A stretch of DNA of 64,000 nucleotides from Roseitalea sp. MMSF_3546 (GCF_030732865.1 NZ_JASHKB010000014.1:33686-97685); one strand, 5' to 3'; positions 36,024 through 46,050 are shown, counted from the stretch's first letter. Numbers and translations: made by a program. The notes: generated by a model not told the origin, from the letters alone.

Positions 36024-36113
36024 GGGTCGGCGGGGTCTCTGGCGCAGGCGCAAAAGGGGCGGGTTCGCCCCGCAGGTGGCGGCAATCGGCGCCCGTGTCA
36101 AGTCGCGCGGGGG

Positions 36114-37031
36114 TCAGCGCGCGGCGAGCGGATGATGCCGCGTGACAAGATCGTGCAGGCGCCGGTCGAGCACATGGGTGTAGATCTGCGTGGTCGAGAT
36201 GTCGGCATGGCCGAGCAATTGCTGGACCACGCGCAGGTCGGCGCCGTGGTGCAGAAGATGCGTGGCGAAGGCGTGCCGCAACACGTGCGGCGACAGGCGC
36301 TCGGCGGCGATGCCGCAGCGCGCGCCCAGCGCCTTGAGATCGCGCGCCAGCACCTGCCGGGCGACGGGTCCCGAGAACGCATCGTCCGGGAACAGGAAGG
36401 GACAATCGCGGGCGCGTTCATCGGCGCAAAGCAGCGTGCGATAATGCTTGCAGGCGACCCGGGCCCGGTCCGACCACGGCACGATACGCTCCCTGCCGCC
36501 CTTGCCCCTGACGGTGAAATAGGGCTCCGGCCGCGCGATGATCGCCGCCCGAAGGGCGACGATTTCCGAGATGCGCAATCCCGTCGCATAGAGCAGTTCG
36601 ACCAGCGCATGCAGCCGCGCTCGGCGACGGTCGTTGCGCGCCTTGCCGGTCGTCTGGCCGGCTTCGGCGCGGGCCACTGCCAGCAGCCTGTCGACATCGG
36701 CCTCGCCCAGATGCCTGGGCAGCGGACGCGCCTTGCGCGGCGAATCGATGACGCCGGTCGGATCGTCCCCGCGCAGCCCCTCGGCGTAAAGGAAGCGGAA
36801 ATACTGACGCAGCGCCGAGAGCCGTCTGGCCTGCGAGGAGGCGGCAACCCCCTGCCCGGCCAGATCGCGCAGATAGGCGGCCACATCCTCGCTTTCGGCC
36901 CGCTCCAGCCCGCCCGATCCGCGCCGGCGCACGAATGCGGCGGCGTCCTCGAGATCGCGCCGATAGGCGGCGAGGGTGTTGACCGCCGCGCCGCGCTCGG
37001 CGCTCATCATTTCAAGGAAGGCCTCGATCAT
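36114..37031 (-). CDS. xerD: Tyrosine recombinase XerD
   Basis: XerD resolves chromosome dimers with XerC at dif. The 305-residue length and N-terminal SAM-like core-binding domain (1-90) fit. All catalytic residues are visible: Arg153 (ATGLRISE), Lys177 (GKGGRER), His249 and Arg252 ([12 protein letters not shown]), His275 ([15 protein letters not shown]) and the nucleophile Tyr284. Its place next to accA and across from aroK/aroB is the standard rhizobial order, which identifies it as the housekeeping recombinase rather than a phage or island integrase. Confidence 0.94.
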   Translation of the reverse strand: MIEAFLEMMSAERGAAVNTLAAYRRDLEDAAAFVRRRGSGGLERAESEDVAAYLRDLAGQGVAASSQARRLSALRQYFRFLYAEGLRGDDPTGVIDSPRKARPLPRHLGEADVDRLLAVARAEAGQTTGKARNDRRRARLHALVELLYATGLRISEIVALRAAIIARPEPYFTVRGKGGRERIVPWSDRARVACKHYRTLLCADERARDCPFLFPDDAFSGPVARQVLARDLKALGARCGIAAERLSPHVLRHAFATHLLHHGADLRVVQQLLGHADISTTQIYTHVLDRRLHDLVTRHHPLAAR

Positions 37032-37083
37032 GCATCCGAGCGTAAGGCGGGAATGTTACCGGTGTGTAAGTCCGGTCGTCAGT

Positions 37084-37329
37084 TCACGGATCGTCCGTCG
37101 CCCCGGTCACCGCATCGTCGGGGGCATCGTCGGCGCCCTCGCCGGGCCCGTCCTGCAGCGGCAGCGTCCGTGGCATCGGCGCCGGCACCGGGTCGATGAT
37201 GCTTGCGGGCAGCCGTGTCGTCATCTCGCGCGTATTGGGCTCGACATATCGGACCAGCGCGAACATCCCCGCATAGACGAGTCCCGCCAGGATCGCCAGC
37301 ACCACCACCAATCTGATAAGACTGGACAT
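37084..37329 (-). CDS. Small single-pass membrane protein
   Basis: This 81-residue protein starts MSSLIRLVVVLAILAGLVYAG, with one hydrophobic helix at about 4-26, then RYVEPNTREMTTRLPASII and a disordered Pro/Asp-rich tail. An AGGGA precedes the ATG at 37329; a GTG five codons earlier is possible. Proteins of this pattern sit between xerD and aroK in many rhizobia, but no function is known to me. The orientation is opposite to aroK, whose start is 131 bases away. Confidence 0.7.
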   Translation of the reverse strand: MSSLIRLVVVLAILAGLVYAGMFALVRYVEPNTREMTTRLPASIIDPVPAPMPRTLPLQDGPGEGADDAPDDAVTGATDDP

Positions 37330-37460
37330 CGAGGGTCCCTGCACATGCGCCCCGCGCCATATGACGCGAACCGGCTTCCGAGATCAAGCGTGGCGGCCGT
37401 CGACGCTGCTGCGCACGCAGCTTGACTTGCCGCCGCCATTGATGTGCTAAGCACGTCATC

Positions 37461-38057
37461 ATGACAACGCAATGCCCCCAAAGTGCGATCGACCGGCTCC
37501 GCGTGCAGCTCGCCGGCCGTCCGATCGTGCTGGTCGGCCTGATGGGCGCGGGCAAGTCGGCGATCGGCCGCAAGCTCGCCGCCCGGCTCGGCCTTGCCTT
37601 CGTCGACGCCGACCGCGAGATCGAAAAGGCCGCCAGCATGCCGATCCCCGAAATCTTCGCCAATTACGGCGAGCCCGAATTCCGCCGCCTCGAAGCCAGC
37701 GTGACGGCGCGATTGCTGGCAGCCGAAAAGACCGTTCTGGCGACCGGCGGAGGCGCCTTCATGAACCCCGAAACGCGGCGCAACATCGCCGATGCCGCCG
37801 TCTCGGTCTGGCTTTGCGCCGATCTCGACCTGTTGATGTCGCGCGTTTCGCGCAAGCCCACGCGCCCGCTCCTGCAGGACGACGACCCGCGCGGCGTCAT
37901 GGAAAGGCTCATGCGCGAGCGCTATCCGGTCTATGCGCAGGCCGATGTGACGGTCCAGTCACGCGATATCGGCAAGGAGCAGATGGCCGAAACGGTGATC
38001 GCAGCGCTGTGTTCGCATCTTCAAGAACGGCAAAGCGCGGACGTGACGCAACGATGA
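37461..38057 (+). CDS. aroK: Shikimate kinase
   Basis: AroK phosphorylates shikimate at the 3-hydroxyl in the pathway to chorismate. The protein has 198 residues. Walker A is GLMGAGKS (26-33). FVDADREIEKAA and ATGGGAFMNPETR bind shikimate, and the Arg in RPLL is at the adenine lid. The C-terminal roughly 15 residues extend past the usual core. Its stop overlaps the aroB start (ATGA, 38054-38057), so the two shikimate-pathway enzymes are translationally coupled. Confidence 0.96.
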   Translation: MTTQCPQSAIDRLRVQLAGRPIVLVGLMGAGKSAIGRKLAARLGLAFVDADREIEKAASMPIPEIFANYGEPEFRRLEASVTARLLAAEKTVLATGGGAFMNPETRRNIADAAVSVWLCADLDLLMSRVSRKPTRPLLQDDDPRGVMERLMRERYPVYAQADVTVQSRDIGKEQMAETVIAALCSHLQERQSADVTQR

Positions 38058-39175
38058 CCGACGCCCCCACCCGGACGGTCCATGTGGCGCTCGGCGAGCG
38101 CAGCTACGACATCGTCATCGGCGATGGCGTGCTGGCCGAGGCCGCAGAGCGCATCGCCGCGCTGGCGCCCGGCGCGCGCTGCGCCATCGTGACGGACCAG
38201 AACGTCGCCGCACTACACCTTCCCGCGCTCGAGGCGTCGCTGTCGGCGGCGGGCGTCGCGCCGACCGCCCTGATCCTGCCGGCCGGCGAGGCGACCAAGA
38301 GCTTCCACCATCTGCAGCGCACGGTCGAAGCGCTGCTCGACGCAAGGCTCGAGCGCGGCGATCTGGTCGTCGCGCTGGGCGGGGGCGTGATCGGCGACCT
38401 GGCCGGGTTCGCCGCCGCCGTCACGCGGCGCGGCATGGATCTCGTGCAGGCGCCGACATCGCTGCTCGCCCAGGTCGATTCCTCGGTCGGCGGCAAGACC
38501 GGCATCAACGCACCGCAGGGCAAGAACCTTGTCGGCGCCTTCTATCAGCCGCGACTGGTCCTGGCCGACACGGCGGTGCTGGACACGCTGCCCGAACGCG
38601 AATTCCGCGCCGGCTATGCCGAGGTCGTCAAATACGGGCTGATCGACGACGCCGACTTCTTCGCCTGGCTGGAGGCCAATCGCCAGGCGGTCTTTGCCGG
38701 CGGTGCGGCACGCGCCGAGGCGATCGCCCATTCCTGCCGCGCCAAGGCGGCGATCGTGGCGCGCGACGAGCGCGAGGCGGGCGAGCGCGCCCTGCTCAAT
38801 CTCGGCCACACCTTCGGCCACGCGCTCGAGGCCATGACCGGGTACCGGTCCGACGTGCTCGTGCACGGCGAGGGCGTGGCGATCGGCATGGTGCTCGCCC
38901 ATGCCCTGTCGGCGCGCATGAACCTTGCCAGCCCCGACGACACGACCCGCGTGGCGCGGCATCTTGAAAGCGTCGGGCTTCCGACCGATCTGGGCTTCAT
39001 CGGCGCCCATCTTCCCGACGCCGACACGCTCATGGACTTCATCGCCCAGGACAAGAAGGTCGCGCGCGGGGCGCTGACATTCATCCTCACGCGCGGCATA
39101 GGCCGGGCCTTCATCGCGCGCGATGTGCCGCCGGCCCTCGTGCGGGCCTTTCTTCAAGACATGCTGGAAAGCTGA
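38054..39175 (+). CDS. aroB: 3-dehydroquinate synthase
   Basis: AroB converts DAHP to 3-dehydroquinate, an early step of the shikimate pathway, using NAD and zinc. The ATG at 38054 gives MTDAPTRTVHVALGERSYDI and 373 residues. Family stretches are present: LILPAGEATKSFHHL, ALGGGVIGDLAGFAAA, the substrate and metal region AQVDSSVGGKTGINAPQGKN, and NLGHTFGHALE, which supplies a zinc-binding His. It overlaps aroK and is followed 6 bases later by a CorC-type gene on the same strand, so the three may form one transcript. Confidence 0.96.
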   Translation: MTDAPTRTVHVALGERSYDIVIGDGVLAEAAERIAALAPGARCAIVTDQNVAALHLPALEASLSAAGVAPTALILPAGEATKSFHHLQRTVEALLDARLERGDLVVALGGGVIGDLAGFAAAVTRRGMDLVQAPTSLLAQVDSSVGGKTGINAPQGKNLVGAFYQPRLVLADTAVLDTLPEREFRAGYAEVVKYGLIDDADFFAWLEANRQAVFAGGAARAEAIAHSCRAKAAIVARDEREAGERALLNLGHTFGHALEAMTGYRSDVLVHGEGVAIGMVLAHALSARMNLASPDDTTRVARHLESVGLPTDLGFIGAHLPDADTLMDFIAQDKKVARGALTFILTRGIGRAFIARDVPPALVRAFLQDMLES

Positions 39176-39181
39176 TCGATC

Positions 39182-40438
39182 ATGGAAATCTGGATCACCG
39201 CAATCGCCGTCCTGCTGTTGATCTGCATGTCCGGCTTCTTCTCGGGCTCCGAAACGGCCCTGACCGCCGTCTCGCGCGGCCGCATGAAACAGCTCGCCAA
39301 CCAGGGCAACGAACGCGCCGACGCGGTCAGCCGGATCACCGAGAACAAGGAACGGCTGATCGGCGCGCTGCTGATCGGCAACAACCTGGTCAACGTGCTC
39401 TCGTCGGCGCTGGCGACGAGCCTGTTCCTGTCGCTGTTCGGCGAGACGGGCGTCGTCTACGCCACGCTGGTGATGACGGTCATGCTCGTCGTCTTCGCCG
39501 AGGTGCTGCCGAAATATCTGGGCATCTCCAAGACCGACCGGTTCGCGATGACCGTCGTGCCGCTGATCAAGCGCTTTGTCGCCATCGTCGCCCCGCTCGC
39601 CCATGCGGTCGACGTGATCGTCCGGCGCATTCTCGGACTTGTCGGCATCCGCATCGGCGCCGGTCAGTCACTCCTGTCGGCGCATGAGGAATTGCGCGGG
39701 GCGGTCGAGGTGCTGCACGAGGAGGGCTCCTTCGTCAAGGAGGAGCGCGACCGGCTCGCGGGCGCGCTCGATCTGAGCGAGCTCGATGTCGGCGACATCA
39801 TGGTGCACCGCACCGCTATGCGCATGGTCAATGCCGACGATCCCCCCGAGACCGTCGTGCGCGAGATCCTCGAAAGCCCCTATACGCGCATGCCGGTCTG
39901 GCGCGGCGAAAACGACAACATTGTCGGCATCGTGCATGCCAAGGACATGCTGCGGGCGCTCCATGCGGTCGACAACGACCCGACACAGATCGACATCATG
40001 AAGGTCGCCAACAAGCCCTGGTTCGTGCCCGACACGACCATGCTGCAGGACCAGCTCAACGCCTTCCTGCGCCGCAAGGCCCATGTCGCCCTGGTGGTTG
40101 ACGAATATGGCGAACTCGAGGGGCTGGTCACGCTCGAGGACATCATCGAGGAAATCATCGGCGACATTTCCGACGAGCACGATGTCGAGGTCGCCGGCGT
40201 GACGACCGAGGCCGACGGTTCTGTGGTGGTCGACGGTTCGGTGCCGATCCGCGACCTGAACCGCGCGCTCGACTGGGACCTGCCCGACGACGACGCCAAC
40301 ACGATCGCCGGCCTGGTCATCCACGAGGCCAAGACGATCCCGCTCGAAAAGCAGACCTTCACATTCTACGACAAGCGCTTCGTCGTGCTCAAGCGCGAGC
40401 GCAACCGGATCAGGAAGCTGCGGATCAGGCCCTGCTGA
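39182..40438 (+). CDS. CNNM/CorC-type membrane protein (DUF21, CBS pair, CorC_HlyC)
   Basis: The 418-residue protein has an N-terminal DUF21 membrane domain of about four helices, beginning EIWITAIAVLLLICMSGFFSGSETAL, with the family's GSETALTAVSRGRM. A cytoplasmic CBS pair follows (about 205-330, DIMVHRTAMRMV and VVDEYGELEGLVTLEDIIEEI), then a CorC_HlyC domain at the C-terminus. Relatives are linked to Mg2+/Co2+ efflux or homeostasis; older annotations call them hemolysins without good reason. It starts 6 bases after aroB. Confidence 0.93.
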   Translation: MEIWITAIAVLLLICMSGFFSGSETALTAVSRGRMKQLANQGNERADAVSRITENKERLIGALLIGNNLVNVLSSALATSLFLSLFGETGVVYATLVMTVMLVVFAEVLPKYLGISKTDRFAMTVVPLIKRFVAIVAPLAHAVDVIVRRILGLVGIRIGAGQSLLSAHEELRGAVEVLHEEGSFVKEERDRLAGALDLSELDVGDIMVHRTAMRMVNADDPPETVVREILESPYTRMPVWRGENDNIVGIVHAKDMLRALHAVDNDPTQIDIMKVANKPWFVPDTTMLQDQLNAFLRRKAHVALVVDEYGELEGLVTLEDIIEEIIGDISDEHDVEVAGVTTEADGSVVVDGSVPIRDLNRALDWDLPDDDANTIAGLVIHEAKTIPLEKQTFTFYDKRFVVLKRERNRIRKLRIRPC

Positions 40439-40448
40439 GCCTGCCCGC

Positions 40449-40742
40449 CTACCAGCGGACCGCTTCGCCGGGCGCGGCCGGCTCGACCGCCAGCGCGTGA
40501 ACGCCCTCGGCCAGTTCGGCGGCCAGCGCCTCGTTGACGGCGCGATGGCGTTCGATGCGCGACAGGCCGTCGAATCGCGCCGATACGATGCGCACCCTGA
40601 AATGGGTCTCGCCGGTGCCGTCCATCGCGCCGCCCTGATGGCCGGCATGCAGATGGCTTTCGTTGATCACCTCGAGCCGCTCGGGCGCAAAGGCATGGGC
40701 GAGTTTGTCCCGCATGCGGCTTTCAATCGCTCCGCTCAACAC
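40449..40742 (-). CDS. bolA: BolA family protein
   Basis: This 97-residue protein has the BolA core: RLEVINESHLHAGH with the cluster-ligand His region, FRVRIVSARFDGLSRIERHRAVNEAL, and a C-terminal HALAVEP strand. BolA proteins partner with monothiol glutaredoxins in Fe-S handling and stress responses. The start is GTG at 40742, or the next TTG codon, after AGGAG. It is divergent from the adjacent DnaJ-domain gene, a pairing common in rhizobia, and converges with the CorC-type gene. Confidence 0.92.
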   Translation of the reverse strand: MLSGAIESRMRDKLAHAFAPERLEVINESHLHAGHQGGAMDGTGETHFRVRIVSARFDGLSRIERHRAVNEALAAELAEGVHALAVEPAAPGEAVRW

Positions 40743-40879
40743 CTATCTCCTGCTTGCCACGCAGCGTCGTGACCGTTACACAGGCGCGTCGAATTTGCGC
40801 CCCTGTCGTCTGGCGTATCGCGCGCATCCTCAATGTCAATCCTTGTTTGTCCGGGGCGTTGCCCCATAATCGCGGTCGC

Positions 40880-41494
40880 ATGAAACCCAGTTCGAAATAT
40901 TTCGATTCCATCCGCATCAATCCCGGCGGCAAGAAGAAGCGGGCGGCCGAGGAAGCCGTCAGCCGCTGCCAGTGGGAGGGTTGCGAACAGCCCGGCCGCC
41001 ACAAGGCGCCCGCCGGCCGCAACCGCGATGGCGAGTATCTGTGGTTCTGCCTCGACCACGTGCGCGACTACAACAAGAATTACAACTACTTCTCGGGCCT
41101 GACCGACGACGAGATCGCCCGCTTCCAGAAGGATGCCATGCTCGGCAACCGGCCGACCTGGAAGATGGGCACGGCGAACGCCAAGACGACCGCCGCCCCG
41201 ACCTTCGCGGAGATGAAGTCGGGTTCGGCCAAGGCCATGCGCATGCGCGATCCGGCCGCCTGGGCCCGCGCCCAGAACGCCGAACCGGTGCGCCGGCTCA
41301 AGCCGCTGGAATCCAAGGCCATGCGCACGCTCGGGCTGAAGGACACCGCCGGCGCCGAGGCGATCAAGACGCGCTACAAGGAACTGGTCAAGAAGCACCA
41401 TCCCGATGCCAATGGCGGCGACCGCACGTCCGAGGAGCGGTTCCGCGATGTGATCCAGGCCTATCAATTGTTAAAGACCGCCGGGCTGTGCTAG
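40880..41494 (+). CDS. DnaJ-domain protein with N-terminal zinc-finger-like motif
   Basis: The ATG at 40880 (MKPSSKYFDSIRINP) gives 204 residues. The N-terminal half has Cys30, Cys35, His41, Cys57 and His60 in a CxxxxC...H...CxxH layout that could hold a metal. The C-terminal J-domain contains HPD at 174-176 (LVKKHHPDANGGDRTSEERFRDVIQAY), so it can stimulate a DnaK partner. The J-domain is at the C-terminus and no Gly/Phe region is present, so it is a specialised type III co-chaperone rather than DnaJ itself. cobS follows after 54 bases. Confidence 0.92.
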   Translation: MKPSSKYFDSIRINPGGKKKRAAEEAVSRCQWEGCEQPGRHKAPAGRNRDGEYLWFCLDHVRDYNKNYNYFSGLTDDEIARFQKDAMLGNRPTWKMGTANAKTTAAPTFAEMKSGSAKAMRMRDPAAWARAQNAEPVRRLKPLESKAMRTLGLKDTAGAEAIKTRYKELVKKHHPDANGGDRTSEERFRDVIQAYQLLKTAGLC

Positions 41495-41548
41495 CCCGCA
41501 TCGAAATCGAGTGAATACGCGCGGCCGCAGGCGCTGCGCGAGGATAGC

Positions 41549-42538
41549 ATGATGAACAAGATCGATCTCGACATTGCCGACACGCCCGACACCACCGTCG
41601 ACGTGCGCGACACCTTCGGCATCGATGTCGACCGGCAGGTTCCGGCGTTTTCGGCCGGCAACAGCCATGTGCCCGAAGTCGACCCCGATTACATCTTCGA
41701 CCGGGCGACGACGCTGGCGATCCTGGCCGGCTTCGCCCACAATCGCCGCGTCATGGTGTCGGGCTATCACGGCACCGGCAAATCGACCCATATCGAGCAG
41801 GTCGCCGCGAGGCTGAACTGGCCGTGCGTGCGCGTCAATCTGGACAGCCATATCAGCCGCATCGATCTGGTCGGCAAGGACGCCATCGTCGTCCGGGAGG
41901 GCAAGCAGGTCACCGAGTTCCGCGACGGCATCCTGCCCTGGGCCTATCAGAATAATGTCGCGCTGGTCTTCGACGAATACGATGCCGGCCGGCCCGACGT
42001 CATGTTCGTCATCCAGCGTGTGCTGGAGTCCTCGGGCCGGCTGACGCTGCTCGACCAGAGCCGCGTCATCCGCCCGCACCCGGCGTTCCGCCTGTTCGCG
42101 ACGGCCAACACGGTCGGCCTCGGCGACACGACCGGGCTCTATCACGGCACCCAGCAGATCAACCAGGCACAGATGGACCGCTGGTCGATCGTCACCACGC
42201 TCAACTATCTGCCGCACGACAACGAGGTCGAGATCGTTCTGGCCAAGGCCAAGCATTACCAGACCAAGGAAGGCCGGCAGACCGTGAACGCCATGGTGCG
42301 GCTCGCCGACCTGACGCGCCAGGCCTTCATCAATGGCGATCTTTCGACGGTGATGAGCCCGCGCACGGTGATTACCTGGGCCGAGAATGCCGAGATCTTC
42401 GGCGATGTCGCGATGGCCTTCCGGCTGACGTTCCTGAACAAGTGCGACGACCTCGAACGCACGCTGGTCGCCGAATTCTACCAGCGCTGCTTCGGCGAGG
42501 AACTCAGGGAAAGCGCGGCGAACGTCGCCCTGAGCTAG
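41549..42538 (+). CDS. cobS: Cobaltochelatase subunit CobS
   Basis: CobS is the AAA+ subunit that works with CobT and CobN to insert cobalt into hydrogenobyrinic acid diamide during aerobic vitamin B12 synthesis. The 329-residue protein shows Walker [10 protein letters not shown] (72-80), Walker [10 protein letters not shown], a sensor region [19 protein letters not shown], and the family's [17 protein letters not shown] near the start. Normally cobT follows directly; here a HicAB pair is inserted, starting 12 bases after the cobS stop. Confidence 0.96.
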   Translation: MMNKIDLDIADTPDTTVDVRDTFGIDVDRQVPAFSAGNSHVPEVDPDYIFDRATTLAILAGFAHNRRVMVSGYHGTGKSTHIEQVAARLNWPCVRVNLDSHISRIDLVGKDAIVVREGKQVTEFRDGILPWAYQNNVALVFDEYDAGRPDVMFVIQRVLESSGRLTLLDQSRVIRPHPAFRLFATANTVGLGDTTGLYHGTQQINQAQMDRWSIVTTLNYLPHDNEVEIVLAKAKHYQTKEGRQTVNAMVRLADLTRQAFINGDLSTVMSPRTVITWAENAEIFGDVAMAFRLTFLNKCDDLERTLVAEFYQRCFGEELRESAANVALS

Positions 42539-42550
42539 GAACACGCGCCG

Positions 42551-42787
42551 GTGGGCAAGACCATCGAGCGCATGCGCGCCAATCCAAAGGCGGACTGGCA
42601 GATACGGGATGTCGAAAGAGCCTGCCGGGAAGCGGGGGCCGTTTGTCGAAAACCGGGGTCGGGTTCGCACTACAAGGTTCACGGCCCATTGGGTGGACGA
42701 CATGTGACAATACCGGCGCGACGGCCTATAAAGCCTTACTACATAATGCGCCTCGTTGATTTTCTGGATGAGCTGGATCCGAGATGA
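42551..42787 (+). CDS. hicA: HicA-like mRNA interferase toxin
   Basis: This 78-residue protein has a double-stranded RNA-binding-like fold: a basic start, the loop CRKPGSGSHYKVHG with the catalytic His40, the strand GGRHVTIPARRPIKPYYIMRLVDFLDEL, and a C-terminal helix. HicA toxins cleave mRNA and tmRNA. It starts at GTG with AGGA upstream. Its stop overlaps the hicB start (ATGA, 42784-42787), coupling toxin to antitoxin. The base composition is visibly more A/T-rich than in cobS or cobT, which suggests acquisition. Confidence 0.87.
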   Translation: MGKTIERMRANPKADWQIRDVERACREAGAVCRKPGSGSHYKVHGPLGGRHVTIPARRPIKPYYIMRLVDFLDELDPR

Positions 42788-43050
42788 TTGATAGAAGCAA
42801 ATTCAAGACCACCGATGGCCATTTGTTTGACCCCGATGCTTACGAAATCGTGCTCCGCCCACTGACGGAAGACGAAGGCGGCGGCTGGCTAGCGACAATT
42901 CCGGCCTTGCCGGGCTGCATGGGTGATGGCGAGTCGGAAATTGAAGCAATCAAGGACGTCAGGCTCGCGGCACTGGAATGGGCGGATTCGGCTTTCGAAG
43001 TCGGGGATCCGATACCATCTCCGCCTGGGTTGGCCCCGGCCGCCGAATAA
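42784..43050 (+). CDS. hicB: HicB-like antitoxin
   Basis: The 88-residue protein shows the partial RNase H fold of HicB antitoxins: FDPDAYEIVLRPLTEDEGGGWLATIPALPGCMGDGESEIEAIKDV, then a helix LAALEWADSAFE and a Pro-rich end. No C-terminal helix-turn-helix or ribbon-helix-helix is visible, so DNA autoregulation, if any, must differ from long HicB forms. It should bind and block HicA. It overlaps hicA by 4 bases and ends 15 bases before cobT, so the pair is embedded in the cobaltochelatase transcript. Confidence 0.87.
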   Translation: MIDRSKFKTTDGHLFDPDAYEIVLRPLTEDEGGGWLATIPALPGCMGDGESEIEAIKDVRLAALEWADSAFEVGDPIPSPPGLAPAAE

Positions 43051-43065
43051 GCCACCGGAAAGTCC

Positions 43066-44994
43066 ATGTCCCAACCCGGCGACAATTCCCGCAAACGGGC
43101 GCAAAAGCCCGCCGACACGGAGCCTTTCAAGCGCGCGCTGACCGGCTGCATGCGCGCCATCGCCGCCGAGCCCGATCTGGAGGTCGTCTTCTCCAACGAC
43201 CGGCCGGCCTTTGCCGGCAAGCATGCGCGCCTGACGGACCTGCCCAAGCGGACCACGCACAACGACGTCATGGTCACGCGCGGCCTCGGCGATTCCATGG
43301 CGCTGCGTTCGGCCTGCCACGATGCGGGCACCCACCGCACCATGGCGCCCGAGGGCGAGCAGGCCCGCGCCATCTACGACGCCGTCGAGCAGGCGCGCGT
43401 GGAATCGCTCGGCGCGCGCCGCATGTCCGGCGTCGGCGACAACCTGGCCGCCGCGCTCGAGGACCGGTTCACGCGCAACAATCTCGCCACCGTCACCGAG
43501 CAGGATCAGGCGCCGCTCGAAGAGGCGATCGCGCTTGTCGTGCGCGAAAGGCTCACCGGCCGGCCGACGCCCGAGGCGGCCAGCGCCGTCGCCGATCTGT
43601 GGCGCGACTGGATCACCGACAAGGCCGGCACCGATCTCGACGAACTCGCCGGCGCGCTGGAGGATCAGGATGCCTTTGCGCGCACGGTGCGCCACATGCT
43701 TGCCGCCATGGACATGGCCGAGGACTATCGCGGCGAGGGCGACGACCAGGCCGACGAGGACGGACCCGACGAGGAACCGCCCGAACAGGACGAGCAGGAC
43801 GAGGGGGGCCTGGACGACCAGCAATCCGGCGAGGAGACCGCAGAGCAGGACGAGGCGCCCGTCGAAAGCGAGGAAAGCCAGAGCGAGCAGATGGACGCCG
43901 CCGATGCGACGACCGACGATCTGGACGACGATCTGGACGCCGACGCGCAGGAACCCGGCGAGGTCGAGCGGCCCGAGCCAGTGTTCAACGACATCCTGTC
44001 CGATATCGACTACACGATCTTCACGACCGAGTTCGACGAGACCGTTGCGGCCGAGGAGCTGTGCGACGAGGCCGAACTCGATCGCCTGCGGGCCTTCCTC
44101 GACAAGCAGCTTGTCAACCTTCAGGGCGTGGTCGGCCGGCTGGCCAACCGCCTGCAGCGCCGCCTGATGGCGCAACAGAACCGCTCGTGGGATTTCGATC
44201 TCGAGGAGGGCTATCTGGACCCGGCGCGCCTGCCGCGCATCGTCGTCGAGGAGATGAAGGGCGGCTTCGGCGCGCTGTCGTTCAAGCGCGAGCGCGACAC
44301 CCGGTTCCGCGACACCGTGGTCACATTGCTGATCGACAATTCGGGCTCGATGCGCGGCCGGCCGATCACGGTGGCAGCCACCTGCGCCGACATCCTCGCC
44401 CGCACGCTCGAGCGCTGCGGCGTCAAGGTCGAGATCCTGGGCTTCACCACCCGCGCCTGGAAGGGCGGGCAATCGCGCGAGGCCTGGCTCAAGCGCGGCA
44501 AGCCGGCCGAGCCGGGGCGGCTGAACGATCTGCGCCACATCGTCTACAAGAGCGCCGATGCGCCCTGGCGCCGGTCGCGACGCAATCTCGGCTTGATGAT
44601 GCGCGAAGGCCTTCTGAAGGAGAACATCGACGGCGAAGCGCTCACCTGGGCCTATCGCCGTCTGGCGGTGCGCCCCGAACAGCGCAAGATCCTGATGATG
44701 ATCTCCGACGGTGCGCCGGTCGACGACTCGACCCTGTCGGTCAATCCGGGCAACTATCTCGAGCGGCATCTGCGCGCGGTCATCGAGGAGATCGAGACCC
44801 GCTCGGACATCGAGATGCTGGCCATCGGCATCGGCCATGACGTCACCCGCTACTATCGCCGGGCGGTGACCATCGTCGACGCCGAGGAACTGGCCGGCGC
44901 GATGACCGAACAGCTCGCCGAACTGTTCGCCGAACAAGGTGGTCGCGAGCGCGCCCGCGCGCCCGGCCGCACGCCGCGCCGGCGGGCGGGCTGA
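43066..44994 (+). CDS. cobT: Cobaltochelatase subunit CobT
   Basis: This 642-residue partner of CobS forms the chaperone-like CobST complex that drives cobalt insertion by CobN. The N-terminal CobT region (1-215) has [24 protein letters not shown] very acidic, disordered linker follows (about 220-305, rich in Asp, Glu and Gln), then a C-terminal von Willebrand A domain with the MIDAS motif DNSGSM starting at Asp424 and [11 protein letters not shown] later. The C-terminus is Arg-rich. The start codon lies 15 bases after hicB. Confidence 0.96.
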   Translation: MSQPGDNSRKRAQKPADTEPFKRALTGCMRAIAAEPDLEVVFSNDRPAFAGKHARLTDLPKRTTHNDVMVTRGLGDSMALRSACHDAGTHRTMAPEGEQARAIYDAVEQARVESLGARRMSGVGDNLAAALEDRFTRNNLATVTEQDQAPLEEAIALVVRERLTGRPTPEAASAVADLWRDWITDKAGTDLDELAGALEDQDAFARTVRHMLAAMDMAEDYRGEGDDQADEDGPDEEPPEQDEQDEGGLDDQQSGEETAEQDEAPVESEESQSEQMDAADATTDDLDDDLDADAQEPGEVERPEPVFNDILSDIDYTIFTTEFDETVAAEELCDEAELDRLRAFLDKQLVNLQGVVGRLANRLQRRLMAQQNRSWDFDLEEGYLDPARLPRIVVEEMKGGFGALSFKRERDTRFRDTVVTLLIDNSGSMRGRPITVAATCADILARTLERCGVKVEILGFTTRAWKGGQSREAWLKRGKPAEPGRLNDLRHIVYKSADAPWRRSRRNLGLMMREGLLKENIDGEALTWAYRRLAVRPEQRKILMMISDGAPVDDSTLSVNPGNYLERHLRAVIEEIETRSDIEMLAIGIGHDVTRYYRRAVTIVDAEELAGAMTEQLAELFAEQGGRERARAPGRTPRRRAG

Positions 44995-46050
44995 ATGCGC
45001 CGCGCCGCCGCCGGCCTTGCCGTCGCGCTGGCCACGGCCATCGCCCTGCCGCCACCGCTTTTGCCGCACAAGGCGCACGCGGCCGGGGTGGAGCGCCATG
45101 CAATGGATGTGCGCGTCCGGCCGATCACCCGGTTTCGCATCGGCTCGGACCAGATGCGCTTCGGTGCGCTCGAATTTGCCGGCGGGCTCGAGATGAACGC
45201 CACCTCGCGCCATTTCGGAGCGCTGTCGGGCCTGTCGATCACCGGCGGGCAGTCCGGTTTCATCGGCGTCGCCGACACCGGCTTCTGGATCACCGGCGCG
45301 ATCCGGCGCGGCACCGACAATCGGCCCACCGGCCTTGCCGATGTCGTGATGTGGGCCATGACCGGCCGCAACGGCACGCCGCTCGCCGGCAAGCAGGACG
45401 CCGATGCGGAGGCGGTCGCCACGCGTGGCGACGTCGCGCTTGTCGCCTTCGAGCAGAACCACCGCATCATGCGCTACCGCCTTGCGCCGGGCAACCCGCC
45501 GCAATGGCAAGGGACCAGTCCGCCGCCCGTCCCGCTTCACGAACTGCGGCGCAATCAGGGATTTGAAGGGCTGGCATTCGCGCCAGAGGACAGCCCGCTG
45601 GCCGGCGCCCTGGTCGGCCTGAGCGAAAAGAGCCTCGACCGGGCCGGCGACATCATGGGTTTCGTCGTGGCCGGCACGGGGGCCTCATTCGAGTTCTCGC
45701 TGCGCCGTCGCGGCGATTTCGACGTCACCGACATCGCCTTTCTGCCCGGCGGCGACATGATCGTGCTCGAACGGCGGTTCAACGCACGCGCCGGGCTGGG
45801 CATGCGCCTGCGCCGCGTCGACGCGGCGGTCGTCACCGAGCGTGCCACGGTCGACGGCGCGGTTCTGCTCGAAGCCGACATGCGCCATCAGATCGACAAC
45901 ATGGAAGCCCTCGACGTCTCCATCGATCCGGACGGCGTGGCGCGCCTGACGATCGTGTCGGACGACAACCACTCGCTGCTGCAGCGCAACCTCCTGATCG
46001 AGTTCAGGCTGCCGGACCGTGACCGGCAAGCGGCCGTGGTGGGCGAGTGA
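44995..46050 (+). CDS. Exported esterase-like activity of phytase family protein
   Basis: The ATG follows the cobT stop without a gap. The 351-residue protein has a signal peptide ending near HKAHAA (about residue 29), so it is periplasmic or secreted. The mature part resembles the phytase-like beta-propeller family PF13449: FGALSGLSIT, GFIGVADTGFW, DAEAVATRGDVALVAFEQNHRIMRYRL, NQGFEGLAFAPE and DNMEALDVSID. Proteins of this family next to cobT are common in rhizobia, but the substrate is unknown. Its last 47 bases overlap the convergent transporter gene. Confidence 0.85.
   Translation: MRRAAAGLAVALATAIALPPPLLPHKAHAAGVERHAMDVRVRPITRFRIGSDQMRFGALEFAGGLEMNATSRHFGALSGLSITGGQSGFIGVADTGFWITGAIRRGTDNRPTGLADVVMWAMTGRNGTPLAGKQDADAEAVATRGDVALVAFEQNHRIMRYRLAPGNPPQWQGTSPPPVPLHELRRNQGFEGLAFAPEDSPLAGALVGLSEKSLDRAGDIMGFVVAGTGASFEFSLRRRGDFDVTDIAFLPGGDMIVLERRFNARAGLGMRLRRVDAAVVTERATVDGAVLLEADMRHQIDNMEALDVSIDPDGVARLTIVSDDNHSLLQRNLLIEFRLPDRDRQAAVVGE

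Noticed and set aside
36114-37031. Island integrase next to a possible mobile region
   Set aside because: The recombinase has the length, motifs and neighbours (accA, aroK/aroB) of housekeeping XerD, and no island features flank it.
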